Shown one piece after another: positions 19,336 through 31,436 of a DNA stretch of 64,000 nt (positions are counted from its first letter, which is position 1; each line of letters begins with the position of its first letter). The DNA is from Sphaerosporella brunnea (taxonomy: Eukaryota; Ascomycota; Pezizomycetes; Pezizales; Pyronemataceae): NCBI GenBank assembly GCA_008704415.1, contig VXIS01000027.1, positions 186,001 through 250,000 on the forward strand. The letters are read 5' to 3'. Made by a program: the position numbers and the translations under genes. The notes under the pieces are model-generated. The model saw only the letters and a program-made list of their open reading frames with translations, was not told the DNA's origin and made no database searches.

Positions 19336-21184
19336 GTCAAAGGGGCGCTGTGCGGTTCGGGGACCTTCCGTCTTTGTGTGGTTATCTGTAGGCTGGGTTC
19401 TGAGAGGGAGTAGGGGAGGGACACGGAAGGTGAATGGGTGGGAGGAAGGCAAGGACGGTGTGTGGCAATACTGAATCTACTAGAGAATATGGTGCAGGCA
19501 GCTACAAACTTGGTCGTTAGACGTATATTTTCGTCGGAAAATAAGCAGCACGCAAGTGCAGAAACAGTGGAATGGAAAACGTTGGGTTGTAGAGCGCATC
19601 TGCCTTAGGTGCTTAACGTCTGTTTTGCTCTGAGTTCGGACGCGCGCAAACCGGCATTGATTGTTGTCGTCCATCTCCGACGACCAGGTTTATAGCTGCC
19701 TGCACAATATGGAAAAATTTTCGAAGTTTAAATTTTGGCTTTTTGCGCGTGCTCCAGGTCAAAAGTTCTTTTCGACGTCGAGGCTAATGACGTTGCCATG
19801 ACAGGACGCGTATTGAAGCGGCCTTTCACCACAGCTGTGGCGATTCTTATTAATTCTGGCTCGCATACATACGTTCATGTCGACAGATGCAGGATTCCCG
19901 GAATGGTGATCCCACGAGAGAAGGCACATCGGCGCATCTCCTTTACCCGTACCATCGTTTCCCGCACCAGGCACGATACCAGGACCAAGTCAGTTGAGCC
20001 GGATCTTGTGCCCTCCAGTCCCTCCTACGTCGAGGACTGCTCAGTCGCCAAGCCCAAGAACAATGCACATACCCGCCCTTTTGAGTTGCACCCCGCCAGT
20101 AGATCAGCAGAGAACTCCACCTCCAAAGCACAGTCCCAAGCAAGCTGAACTGGAAGCTCTTGACTTCAATCGCGCGAGTCTCATTGTCAAAACGCAGAAA
20201 TGGTTTGGCTGCTTTAGCTGAAAAAGGTCATGCTCCCTGGACTACATGCTCTCGGTACCAAGATCACGGGGAAAACGTTAATCTGTATGTACTTTCGCAC
20301 AATATTCAGGCGATGTGGCGGGCGTCCTTTTGCCCCAAAAAGTCTTGGTCACCACATCATGCCTTCCTCACAATACGGAACTATTGTCGAGTAGATTCGC
20401 TATGAGTCTCTACACATTTCGAGACATAATGACTGACGCATTCTTCGAGGGCATCTAGAAGGGTTTGCGGACAACTAAGGCTTGACTGCGAAGTGATGCA
20501 TGTGAGCGTTAAACTCGGTGAAGACACGAGGGCTCACTTTGGCGACAATCTGGGGATTTTCCTCTGCAGTTGACCGTGCCCTATTACAGCCGGTGAAGGT
20601 GCATTACCCGATGTGTGGCAGCCCAGTCAACTTCGTTTTGTGAGATATGGGATCGCAGGCGGCGTCGTCTACAAAACTGAAGTTCGTTAAGTGAGCTTGC
20701 GCAGTTCCCAGCAAGCAACAGCGTAGCAACCTCCATCCAAAGCTTCACGCTTTCTAGAGCTTCATGTCCTGCGTTTTGATATCGCGACAGCTTCAGTACC
20801 CCCGGTCGATGATGTAGTGAGTAGACATGCAGCGTATTGAGCATACACATGCACGCGTCCTCTTGTGTGAACGGTGACGGAGTGACTCTTGGGACTGCGT
20901 AGCAGGTGGGAAATGGACTGTCAAGAAACGTGTTGTTGCGGCCTGTTGGGCCGTGGCGATAGCCGCGGCCTCGGTATAGAGCGTGTACCCACGACTTATG
21001 TTTACGCTACTCGCACAATGTTAACAATCCTATTATATTTTTCAGATCCTGCTGGCATGAAGTCGCAATGTATATGCTCCGGTCAATCAAGAAAGACAGT
21101 TGTACTTCCATATTGAGATCAGGAGCGAAGGGTGGTCAAACTTACTAAGAGCCTGACGATCCTCAGACTGCGAGACCCTAAGTT

Positions 21185-21300
21185 CTTCTAGTGATGAACA
21201 TAAGCCGAGCCGGCTTGAGCTCAAAGCGCAAGCCTCGAGGAGAGCCAAGCGAAGCTTGACCCTTCGAGGCGCTGCGCCAGCTCCAGCCTGTTGCCCTACG
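21185..21300. repeat. GAGCC/GGCTC-rich dispersed repeat
   Basis: The segment is dense in GAGCC, GGCTC and CTCGAG words (GCCGAGCCGGCTTGAGCTCA) and is partly self-complementary. It resembles five other segments in the window. Confidence 0.45.
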
Positions 21301-21854
21301 AGCCGCGCGTTTTCCGAGCCTTTTGTTATACCTGGCTAAGTAGGGGGAGACATCCTGTCGGCGGGACGAAGATGAAAAATGAGGGCCCAAGGCGTGTTGA
21401 TCGACTACATTGTGTGCAATTCCATCACAGCTCAAAAGCTGCCTCAATCACGACAGCCTCGATGACTGGGGCATCAATAATAAGCCTACAAACCGCAGGG
21501 ATACCGCCGATGGACAGAGAGAGGTTGAGGATGCTTTCAGTAGCGAGAATGAGCACGCGGCAGAGAGCCAGGGTCATGATAAGTGCTCGGCAGCTGGTCA
21601 GAGGAGGTTGCGGCGGCAAGGCAGAGCGAGAGTCTGGTGGCCAGGCAGCGCGAGGGTAAGGCGGCCCGGAAGAGCCAAGGTAGCGCGCCAGGTTACAGCG
21701 CAGGTTGCTCCCAGCCAGACCACCCTAGCCGGAGCGAACGCGGGAATGGCGGCCATGGTGATGGCCAACTAGAATGGTTGCATTCCGGATCAGATCTGTC
21801 GGATATATACTAGTATAGCGTCGTCGGCAATGTCACTGTGTGCAACCTCTTATT

Positions 21855-21998
21855 TACCGGCTCGTAAGTCATAAATTCGAGCCAAAGCTCGAACCTTTAA
21901 GGCTCGGCTGGGCTTGACGAGCCGATGTTTCACCATGCCGAGCTGGCTCGAGCCTGCCGCATGGCCCGGCTCGGCTCGCCTGTGTCCATCGGTGCTAC
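21855..21998. repeat. GAGCC/GGCTC-rich dispersed repeat ending GTGTCCATCG
   Basis: The segment has CGAGCCAAAGCTCGAACC at the left, GCCCGGCTCGGCTCGCC at the right, and then GTGTCCATCG, a terminus shared with copies ending near 1697 and 45755. It is probably a non-autonomous DNA transposon relic. Confidence 0.5.
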
Positions 21999-22514
21999 TT
22001 TTCATCAACACCCTCAAACCGCTATGCTGGAGCGGGTGGTGTTTTTGAAAAAGCTGAAACAAAAACTGCGACCTGAATTTACCCGAAAGCATGACGCCCA
22101 AGAGGTAGTGAGCCACGCCGATTTTCAGACTGTTTCGTGCTTGGATATACAAGGCATTCTTGGACTGTCTGTGGTTAATACCGGGAGGCATTGAGGTCCA
22201 CTGGCCTTTGTGCGATACAGAGGCAGTGGTTTTGTGCGTCGAAAGCCGCAAAGCTGCGGGTAAACTGCATGTGTTTATCTACGGCGTTGATTGTGGTAGG
22301 ACGTGCGGTTCTCGCCAACGGGGTGCTATTGAGCACCGGTTGCCATCAGGAGGAATTGAATTGAGGCTCTCTACACCTGCGTGTATACGGCGCGTTGGCC
22401 CGCGGTAGTACGCGCGGTTTTCATATTCGGTTTGATGGTCCGTAGGCTTTGCGCCACCGAGGGCGAACCCTGACATCATTGGGCTATTTTCACGGTAAGG
22501 CCCTGAGTTACCTA

Positions 22515-23850
22515 CAGTCGGGGAACTTGGGTGACCAGATGCGCCCGGTTACCAATGCCTTACAACGAGAAAACAACCAACGCCGGAACACCGAAACGCC
22601 GAGGAAAAAAAAAAAACACACAGCGATGTGATGGCGGGTTTATTTACAAGCGCTCAATACTTTGCAGGCCCTCCCTTCGCCTCCAATACGGCTTTTACCC
22701 GGTTAGCCATACTATCTATGATACCGTCCACCTTGTCCCAATCGAGCTCCTCCCACGACCGCTGTGCTAGCTCTATGAACTCCCCTTCAGTGTGGGCGCG
22801 AGTAGAGGGGTTGGTCATCTTCAAATCAATCTTGGCGTCAAGGAGCGGCCAGACATTCTCGGTAGGGTTGAGGTCAGGGGAGCTTGGAGGCCACTCAAGA
22901 CAAGTGAGACTGTATGCCTCACGAGCCTGCTGGGTCTGCTTGGACGTATGTATCCTGGCACCATCCTCAATCGTTGGATGGTCCTCAGGACCACCAGGAA
23001 GACTGCAGATGAATGGCACCAGGTATGCTTTGACCAATTCCTCCATGTGTTGCGTCGAATCCACACCCAAACTGTCTCGCTTGTGTTTCCGCTCCTCCGG
23101 AGTTCTTTTACGGAAAATAACTAAAGGAGTGTGTGCTCCAAAGGTGATGGCGGCAGCGGCAAGTACAGAGAAGCGTCCAGAGGTGGATGTTGGCTGGAGA
23201 TAGCGAGGCTGGAATGCCCTTGCGATACCGGTGGACGTCGGACTAATCGTGTACGGCGAACACGACCCGAACTCAGAGGCTTCTCGTCGCATTACACCAC
23301 TTTCCTCCACTGTTGGACCTCCCACCTCCCACGCTTGAGGCACCAGCGGTACCGCTTCCTCATCGTCGTCGTATCCAGCTAGGTCTTTCTCCTGGCACTG
23401 CGGCAGTACCAGCGCTCGTTGCGTAGATACCGTCCCAGCACCCGGGGTATAACTGGTGATTGGGCCTGCTCTGCAACGTCGGCCAAAGTCGCAGACGGAT
23501 TTTGCATAACAACTCTCTTGGCGTGTCGTAGATCCCTCTCCTACATCCTTTTTGGCTGTCCGGTTCGCAGGTCTTGTTTGATCTTGCGGTTGGTGTTCCA
23601 CTGCTGGTAGATCCTCTGCGCCTGTGATCGGGACACCCCAGTTTCCTTGTCAATTTGGGCGAAACACTTGCCCTCTTTTCTTTTAGAAACCACATCAATT
23701 CTCTCGTGAAGTGTCGCTTCTCTTCGCTTTTCTGTCGTTTTATCGATCGGCATGGTTGTTGTTGAGAAACGAGAGAGAATTCTGTCGCCCATCTACTTGT
23801 TACACAACCGGATGGCACCCGGCCATCTCGTCACCCAAGTTCCCCGACTG
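22515..23850 (-). mobile_element. Tc1/mariner transposon with intact ends
   Basis: The element begins CAGTCGGGGAACTTGGGTGA and ends with its inverse complement (TCACCCAAGTTCCCCGACTG). The similarity continues past these terminal repeats into a CCGG-containing stretch. TA dinucleotides flank both ends (22513-22514 and 23851-23852), the target duplication expected for Tc1/mariner. The 1336-bp length fits an autonomous Tc1 element. The transposase on the minus strand is broken. The ends are well preserved, so the copy could still be mobilised by an active relative. Confidence 0.88.
22654..23753 (-). pseudogene. Tc1/mariner transposase, frameshifted
   Basis: The N-terminus (from MPIDKTTEKRR, start 23753) has the first helix-turn-helix: RIDVVSKRKEGKCFAQIDKE then TGVSRSQAQRIYQQW. 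The middle is scattered over frames (PSATLADVAEQAQSPVIPRV, then a stop within the VV-stop-CDE stretch that carries the first catalytic Asp region). The C-terminal part is open as RYLQPTSTSGRFSVLAAAA, then EDGARIHTSK with the second Asp, and WPPSSPDLNPTENVW with the Glu. There are 34 residues between the second Asp and the Glu, the DD34E spacing of Tc1. Transposase would cut the terminal repeats and insert at TA. At least two frameshifts and one stop make this copy inactive. Confidence 0.85.
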
Positions 23851-23852
23851 TA

Positions 23853-26800
23853 CTTTGATCTCAAGGTATAGGGCCACGCAACTTCACCACGATCCCGCAC
23901 AGCGACCGCCATCGACACAGCTCGCATCCAACACCCCCACCCATCCCGCACCATTGGTTCACCCACAAGGTCCGCGGCAACCACATAACATACCCGGATC
24001 ACACAGATAGAGTGAAACTTGCAGTGTTTGCCTGGGGAGTTGCTCAGCAACGCTTCCAGTTGGCGAAGTCCGTGAGTCAGCGGTGATGATGCTTTTAACG
24101 GCGCGGGCCCTCTCGATTGTAGGTGGTTGTTTGCCCTGGTTGTGGGTGGTGTATGGCCATAGGCTGCAACGGTGGCCTGCGGTGGTACTCACAATTTACT
24201 TCAGCTTATCAGGATTCGGGTAGCTCACAGTCTGCGCTCTCCGTTGTTGGTTGTCTCGAGGTGCTGACATCACCGCGACGGCGCGCGTGGCTCGTTGTCA
24301 GCATATATGTGTTGAATCGTCAGCATCCACCAGCGGCAAGGACGATTGACGATGGTGCGTCCAGCATCCAGAAACATGAGACTGGGCGTCGGCCAGGTGG
24401 TGGGGCAGTTGATAGACCTCTGGGCTACAATTTTGTGTTCAATAGTTTGTCACGTTGAAACGAACGCTTCTGCAACCTGAGAGCCCCAGTTTAAAGCATC
24501 GGAAGGTAGGCAACACTTTTCTTCACTGATGGTCATTCTATTTGGCCACGTTTGCTTGACAGCTTCTCGCTGCGGGACTGTTGGGTTCCATTCGCACGCC
24601 GTTCAACGGTAAAGCGCTCATAGTCCGATGGAGGAAGCAGTTTTGTATGTACGAGGGCAAACTGCAATCTGGTAGAGTACGTAAATTATATAATATGCGG
24701 GCGATTAGTGGACGTCTGGGGCGTACCGGGTGGTGGATGTTTCGGGGCACGGTCACATCAGTTTACAAGGTCAAGGTGCAACGTCGACTGCCAGAAACTT
24801 CATGTATGTCATAATATAATATCAGCACCACAGAGACCGTACACGCGACAGCTAGAAACAAAAAAACAAACAAAAGGATGCCAAACAACATCCAAGAAAC
24901 GAGTACATTGCAAGACTAATGCAACCGATGAGCACACGAACAACATTGCCCATAGTCAGCAAACGCGCAGTGTCTGCAATATCGTCCCTTAGGGCCTTCA
25001 ACTCCCAGTTGACCGTCATCCCCAGCCTCTTGTGGCCATGATGGGCTGAACAGTGCAGTTCCGGAATGCTGAAGCATTGCGCTGTGGGAGCCGGCGGGCC
25101 TATTATATGCCATGGCAAAGAAAGGCTGGCTTCGGCAATCGCCATGTATAACAGGTCGCTGATGCCAAACGGATTCAGGTGACTTGTCATGGCTGGAATT
25201 GGCGGCACGACATCTGCCACGACATCCACAAGTATCTACAGGCCAGTCCGGACTCCTGACGTGTGTGCTGACAATAGCTGCAGTGTCATTCGGAACACGA
25301 TGCGCGAAATCGCTGCACAGGACCACCTGGGACCGGCGATGGCGCTGTTCAAGGGGCTAGACGAGTCGCCGGTAGACGCGTGGCTCGTGAAGAGAAGAGT
25401 GGCCGGTGGGATTGATTTCCAGGTTATGTCGTCTCGACCACTATCTTGGGGTTAATCCACTTGCACAAAACCTGTGCGAATTCCCAGCTGAAACGTTGCA
25501 ACATGTGCAAGGGCTAGTCGACTCGATGGCGAAGGACCGAGTGCGCGCCAAGAAATTTAGTGAAAAGGGATGCCGAAGGGGTGCTATTTCTGATCGAAGC
25601 GCAGCAGCGTTCCCTCGAATGTAAACACACGGTGTTTGGAATTACGAGACATTACTCATTCACCTGTCCAGACCTCGTGTGGGCTCCTAAACCAATATCA
25701 GGTCCCCCGAAAGCTTGGCTGTCTGACCTGGCGCTGGAGCTAACCACGCGACCCAGACTGCCACAACGTGACTTATACAAAGAGATAGTTAGCATCCGAC
25801 GGCGGTTTTCCCCTTAACGTAACCCATCTACTGAACGTGTTGCTCCTCCGCGTTTCGGGCGCGGGGCGTGTTCTGTTTCACCCCCTCCGTTACCAAATTC
25901 CTGCACAGCGGGTCCACATCATCTATCTTCCTGTTTTCACGCAGCTTGCTGTGACGAATCCGGACTGAGTCAGCTCATGCTGTTTATTACACAACGCTAT
26001 CTTCGAGGACTGACAATACACAGCTCATCTCTGCGTTTTGCCGTGTCATCCACGAGTGTGATGCCACTGGCCGTAGAAATCGGTGTTATTGGGCGTAGCA
26101 ACACCCAACAAAAAGAATACTGCATCCCCAGACCCGGCCTTTGGGCAGAGTTCGAAAACTCGGAAGGTAGATGGTGAGGCGGTGAAAACAGGTTGATGAG
26201 TAAGTATGCGTTTCAAGATTTAGAGCTGCACATTATGCTAGTTGACGTTGTTCGTTGAAACGCCCGGTCGCGTCCGAATGAGCCGCCTATTGATTGCGGG
26301 TTTCGGCATTGAGAACGTCAGGGCCAACAGTAGACCGCTTCTTCTCAGATCCCGGTGGCGCTTCATCCGCCAGCTGAAGCAGCTCTGCCGGTTTGCCCCA
26401 CCCGTCGACCCTTCACTTGCAAGGAGCAAGCGATTTCGCGCTGGTGACACCATATTCACACCGAAAGTGACACCGATATTGATGACTCGGAGAACAGGAT
26501 CGATGCCGGAGCCTCGGGTCACAAGGCGCGGACCGAGCTAGTACAACAGGATAGATCAAACGACAAGGCAGGTGAAGGACCCCCGTCAAAATACGGCGGA
26601 AACGCTTGGGGTTGGGGTCGGTGGGAGCGTCGATGTAATTGCAGACGGAGGTGAATGAGTTTTGTTTTGCCTAGCTCTAACCCTTCATACCGGCGAAAGG
26701 CCCATCACTCCCTGCATTTTGGGAGTTACGCTCATGATGCTTCGCCACTACCTTGACCCACAGCGATCCCACAACACTCTGTTGCGTTCACAGAAATTAC

Positions 26801-27371
26801 ATATATCATTTGATCGACCGAATATTGCGGACGCCACGCTCAGATGCGTGGTTGTGAGGAATATCGATCTACTAGATTAGTTGCCCAAACGCCGGTTGTA
26901 TTGTTCATATCAGACACAGTCTGCAGGCTCCCACCCAGTCTGGTTGTTGCAAACAATTTTAGTGCGTACAACGGTCTATCAGCCTACGTTGCAGACACGC
27001 TATCGGTCGCCATCAACGTTTTGCAACCTCTAAGGTGTCATCCATGGCAGAGTGAAGGCGTCGTGCCGCAAGATTCTATTCTTCCGAGCGCCTAAGCGCA
27101 GACTGGAGGAGACTCAGTGAGACCGTTGTATGTTTTGGCTCTTTCTGTGCTCTAGATGTCCAGATTATGTCATAGTGAAGCAGGGCAAGCACTTACCCCG
27201 CGCGCCTGCCAAGGCGTTTCCTGTTCTGCATCCATCTCCCTCCTCTTTCTTATGATCATCAAATTCGACAAACCACGTCGTCCCGCAAACCCGCTTTTAC
27301 GCACCCTCCTCCCCTTCCTTCGTTGCTCCAAGTTCAACACCAAACCAAAAGAAACACTGGCTCTATTCGCG
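23853..27371. other. Unassigned region
   Basis: No gene or element is recognised. Plus-strand frames at about 25477-25817 have a protein-like composition (VWAPKPISGPPKAWLSDLAL) and may be a gene relic, but I cannot assign them. Confidence 0.3.
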
Positions 27372-28365
27372 CAGACTGCATGTCGTTCCTGCACTTGTCC
27401 TTCAGACAGATCCAGGACCTGGACTGCATCTACGGCGTTAACGTGCCTTTGATCCTGATGAACCCGTTCCACACCGACTGCGGCACTGCCAACATCATCG
27501 AAGTACGAGCGTCACAACGTTTACATCATATGATCATCACGTTCAACGGGCGCCGCTACCCCCGTGTTGCGAACTACTCGCTTCTTCCTGTGCCCAGGTC
27601 CTACAACTCGGCCATTGGGGACTGGTAGCCCCTGGATACGGTGACGTTTTTGAGTCTCTCGAGAACTCGAGTATGCAGGAACCGGGGAATCCAGTACCTT
27701 TGCCTCAGCAACATTGAAGACTTGGGTGCAGTTGTGGATTTGGGCATCTTGGGCCACACACACGGTCGAGGCCGAGGAGGAATACATCACGCGGCTTACG
27801 GACAGGACCAAGGCTCACATTGAATGGTGGTTTCATCATCGACTGCGAGGGAACCGTCTATCTGCTTGAGATTCAATTGTGCAGCTTCCGAAGAAAACGC
27901 GAGACGCTGGCTTTCCACTCCCTCATGTTCAAATGGATGGCACACGGAGATCAACAATTGGAGCCCCCGCTACGCTCGAGATTGTGTCTGGTAGGCTACC
28001 AGCGGCTTCTCACGCTGGCTTGGAACAGAGAGCAACAAGAAAGCGGTCACCGACTGCCTGCACAAGCACGAACACGAAATCGTGAAGGCGCTGATCGATC
28101 TCAGACGTGCAAAGCAGATACCGATCAACGGGAGAGACTCGATATTGTCGAACGAGCAGACCGGAGCGAGCGAACCCTGCAAAGATGGCCCAAAGGAGCT
28201 GCCAAGATGGCGGAGGCGCGCATATGGTGCCGTCACGTCAACCTTGGCCGCAGAGTGACACTCAACGGTGAGTATGATTCTCCGCAGGCACTGCAAACCT
28301 GACGCTAATCATGAACAGGAACTGTCATGATTGATGCCAACGGAGGCAGTCCGATTGATTGATAT
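27372..28365 (+). pseudogene. UDP-glucose pyrophosphorylase (UTP-glucose-1-phosphate uridylyltransferase) pseudogene
   Basis: Scattered frames reproduce this enzyme in order. CMSFLHLSFRQIQDLD and NVPLILMNPFHTDCGTANII correspond to the uridylyltransferase active region. They are followed by FNGRRYPRVANYSLLPVP, a GDxxLDTVTFLSL region, YLCLSNIEDLGAVVDLGIL, a KAHxxxGGFIIDCEGTVYLL block and, at the C-terminus, NLGRRVTLNGTVMIDANG. The enzyme makes UDP-glucose for glycogen, trehalose and cell-wall glucan. The start, the sugar-phosphate-binding middle and the end are missing or scrambled, and stops and frameshifts occur from 27628 onward. A GT...AG intron is still present at about 28268-28318 between LN and GTVMID, so this is a decayed genomic copy and not a retrocopy. 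The segment at about 27960-28200 is not recognisable as this enzyme and may be inserted sequence. Confidence 0.75.
28268..28318 (+). other. Retained intron in the UDP-glucose pyrophosphorylase pseudogene
   Basis: GTGAGTATG...ATGAACAG separates the RRVTLN codons from GTVMIDANGG. Removing it joins the two parts of the C-terminal left-handed helix motif. A CTGAC branch-site-like word lies near its end. Confidence 0.6.
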
Positions 28366-28439
28366 ACGTTCCGGAGGTATCTTGGAGAGCCAATCCCTAG
28401 CATCGCCGCACTGATTACATCTTGGTCCAGTCGTCAGCT

Positions 28440-28520
28440 TTTTCCCCTGTCCGCAGCAGCAATAAAAGGGTCACGGAGTCAATCAAGGGAGTCAAAAAAG
28501 GGTCAAGGAGTCAATCGAAG
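28440..28520. repeat. Short tandem repeat
   Basis: AAGGGTCACGGAGTCAATC, AAGGGAGTCAA and AAAGGGTCAAGGAGTCAATC stand in a row as imperfect copies. Confidence 0.45.
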
Positions 28521-28807
28521 TCCAGCAACACGCGATGGCTCTGCGGTTCGAGCGCGTCGAGATGCTGTGACGGAAGAGTGCCCAGAAGTAGAAGGATAAG
28601 GAAAGGCGGAAGCCCCGCGCGTCGCTACGACTGTTTGAGCGACGCCAGCGGCGACATCACGCTGAGCCGAAAAACACAGACGATTTACTCCACCTTGCCG
28701 TGACGCCGAAGGGCCTCAGCCGAGCGACAAATATAGCGGGAAGTGCTGCCCAATTTTTGGCCTCGCAAGCTTCCGGCAAAGAAATTGCGGTGCGATTATC
28801 AGATGGA

Positions 28808-29641
28808 TTTTTTTTTTTTTTTTGGTTTTAATCATCCTGTATTCGGCCGGTTGCGGCCATGACATGGGACTATGTACATGAATAAATCTACCCTTAGACC
28901 TCAAGTGTCCACAGACGGGCGTGATTCAGTGGGCGCACCAAGGAAATTCGTATCGAGTAATGTATGACAAAGGGAACACAAAGAGAGAAAAGGAAGCAGG
29001 TCAGATCATTCTCGTGGCTTCTCCGGCCACTTTCCTACATGAGTGTTCGCCAAGAAGCCAAGGATGGCTTCCGTACATCTTGTGTCAGCCAGGACTCTGG
29101 CCACCGGGGTGGAGGTCCTCTTCCAACCCTCCTTGTCTCCCACTTTCGTGGCCAGCCCTATGGCCTTCCATAGGGCTTCCTGCTCTTTCTTCCATCTGGC
29201 ACACCTCTTCAGGAGGTGCTCCCTCGTCTGCTTGGGGGCCTTGCGGCACCACCAACACTTGTCATCCGCCCGACGGCCCGTCCACATCAGGTAGGGGGCT
29301 GTGGGCGCTTTGTTGAGCCGCAGCTGAAAGTGCCGGGACGCCAGAGCCTTGGGAGCCTTGGCGGCATTCTTGTCCCACTTAGCCTTACGCTTGTAGTAGG
29401 CTTTGGCTTTGATTTGTCGGCTCAGCCAGGCATTTCGGTCTTTCGTCCTGGCGTCGGTGACTAGGCGGCCGATGTGCGCCAGGGAGGTGGTCCCGATCGT
29501 GTGCGACCGATCTAGTCGGTCTCTCGCAGCAGCTTTGGCGGCTTGGTCGGCCATTTCGTTGCCGGGGATGCCCTTGTGCCCAGGCACCCACCTGTACTCG
29601 GTGTTCCAGCCTAGTAGGAGTAGTTCGTTTTCGGCTTGGCG
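28808..29641 (-). mobile_element. 5'-truncated Tad-like LINE with 14-bp target duplication
   Basis: The insertion lies on the minus strand and ends in a run of A (T-run at about 28808-28822 on the plus strand) after the family 3' end GGCCGAATACAGGATGATTA. GATTATCAGATGGA is found on both sides (28794-28807 and 29642-29655), an exact 14-bp target duplication. Only the RNase H and C-terminal part of ORF2 is present, the usual result of incomplete reverse transcription. The remaining frame is open, so the insertion is comparatively young. Confidence 0.88.
29006..29640 (-). pseudogene. LINE ORF2 fragment: RNase H domain and C-terminus
   Basis: The frame is open through NTEYRWVPGHKGIPGNEMAD, the RNase H motif with the catalytic His/Asp region (family 'W.PGH.gi.GNe.AD'). 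It continues through KAYYKRKAKWDKNAA and a CCHC-like CWWCRKAPKQTREHLLKRC segment typical of the C-terminal zinc knuckle, and ends TEAILGFLANTHVGKWPEKPRE. The residues upstream of RQAENELLLLGW (plus-strand position about 29641) belong to the insertion site. RNase H removes the RNA strand during target-primed reverse transcription. Reverse transcriptase and endonuclease are absent. Confidence 0.85.
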
Positions 29642-29655
29642 GATTATCAGATGGA

Positions 29656-30827
29656 CGTGTTGCGGTACGGGGCAAGATGGTCCTGCCATATATTGTAATT
29701 GCCGGTAATAGTGGAATATGATAGAATTAAATTTCTTTCACGTCAAAGTCACCTTAGTAGCAGTCAACTACTGCATCTTCAAGCCATTCATCTCTTGGCA
29801 CACAACACTGCAACCCGGTTCTCTTGTGGCGTGCACACAGGCAATGTATGCGGCTTGCAAGAGTCGACGGCGCAACAACTGATTGGATCCTGGGTTGCTG
29901 GGTGAGTAGGGATTCTGTATAGGTGCCTTGAACTCAAACACGTATTCTCCAGCACGTACTCGTAGTTGACGCGTTTCCGCTACCAGAGCGTATCGCTTAT
30001 AGATTGTCGTGTTGTCGTATCGCGCTGAGAATGCGTCGTAACATCGCAGGACCGCGCCACCTCGGGATCGTGTCGGTTGTCGCCGCCGTTGCGCAAACAC
30101 GTCAATGGCTCGGCGCTGTGTTGTTGAGGAACTTCGTCGCTTTGGTAAGACTCAATCTGTGGCGTTCTGCGAGTGATCGCCATCGTTCGGTGGTGTTGGT
30201 GTATTTATAGTGAAAGCGCAACGAAACACGGACAGCAACTCGGAACGAGGTTGCTGGACCGCTTCATTCGGCTGGTTGACACGACCAGCAACACGGTTCA
30301 GTTCATAGCAAGGGGCTAGGAATGTACAAGCTTACTTTAAGATTGATTACCGTCACGAATGAACGGCGGGACAGTAGAGTCAGAGTGGCATGCATAGGCC
30401 ACCTTCACCTGTCCTTAAGAATTGTCCCGGAGTCCCAGCATTTCCGGCAATCCGGCAGGACTACAGGCACGGTTGTTCACCTGCGGCAACCCAGCGCAGA
30501 CCCCGACGTGTTTGACTGCACACTTAAAACAGACGACAGCCCCATCCCCACCACAGATCAAAGGCCGCGTTGAGCAAGTTACGCGCTCTCTCGCGATGGC
30601 GAAGCCTAGGGCCGTGCATATCCAGAGCATGATCCAAAGCCCCTCCGACTGTGACAGCGCAGTCGTATGTGCGACCTACCCGACTAAAGCCCTCCACTGG
30701 CGATCAGTTTATCACCATATTCGCCCCGAGCAACCACCAGCAAAATGCCCCGCCACAGCATTATAAACCACCCGCTACCTCATCCCCCTCCGCCTATGCG
30801 CTGTCCTATCCTCGCCTCGCCCATCAC
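29656..30827. other. Unassigned region
   Basis: A minus-strand frame (29768-30100) reads protein-like (YKRYALVAETRQLRVRAGEY, VFEFKAP), but it matches no family I know. Nothing else is recognised. Confidence 0.3.
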
Positions 30828-30920
30828 GTTTTTGTTTTTTTGGTTATAAGCATAACGTATTCGCCCGCTTGCGGCTATGACATACGAATATACATCACAA
30901 GGACTACCCTTGGGCCTTAA
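30828..30920 (-). mobile_element. LINE 3'-end fragment, diverged
   Basis: TTTTTGTTTTTTTGGTTATA, then CGCCCGCTTGCGGCTATGAC and ACTACCCTTGGGCC, follow the order of the 3' end at 28808-28925 (T-run, CGGCCGGTTGCGGCCATGAC, TACCCTTAGACC). No coding sequence remains. Confidence 0.55.
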
Positions 30921-31339
30921 GCAAAGGACAAGCTCCGTGAATACATTCTAAGGCCTAGCCAGCCGTTTGCCAACATCGGTACAGGCTAGGAGAGCCGAAA
31001 CTGCTGCCGTGCAGCGGCCATCCGCCGATACTTTCTATATTGGGGGGTGATCACTCGCCTCCGCCCGGGGCCCTTCTTCCCTTTTCGCTCCGTAGCCGCT
31101 CAAATCGTGGCCCACGTCTCGTCCAGTTCCTTTGGTCATTTGGGGCATCGCGCGTTGTCTCGTCTGTGCCGGCGCCATCGTGAAGAATCAGCGTTTGTAG
31201 CTCGGCCATCACCCGTTGCAGGCACGTCTAAAAACACCGTTTACATTGGAGGTTTGTATTTTTGAAAGCGGGGCTCGACAACTCCATAACTTGGGCCAGC
31301 GCTACCAGCGGAGAGTCGAGGGTAAGTACATACGAGGGA

Positions 31340-31436
31340 AGAGGAGCTAACAAGAGTTAAGAGGAGCTGGACGAGTGGAGACGAGTTAAGAGGAGTTGCA
31401 CGAGTGGAGAAGAGTTGAGACGAGTTAAGAGGATTT
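31340..31436. repeat. Minisatellite, unit about 30 nt
   Basis: Imperfect repeats of GAGTTAAGAGGAGCTGGACG AGTGGAGAC are present about three times, giving a strand-asymmetric purine-rich tract. Confidence 0.6.

Larger units (their letters stand above)
19336..22514. other. Unassigned region with GC-rich palindromic repeats
   Basis: No gene is recognised. Two copies of the CGAGCC/GGCTCG-rich repeat lie at about 21185-21300 and 21855-21998. A run of short alternating purine-rich repeats near 21590-21680 (GGCAGCGCGAGGGTAAGGCG type) is not clearly periodic. Confidence 0.35.
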
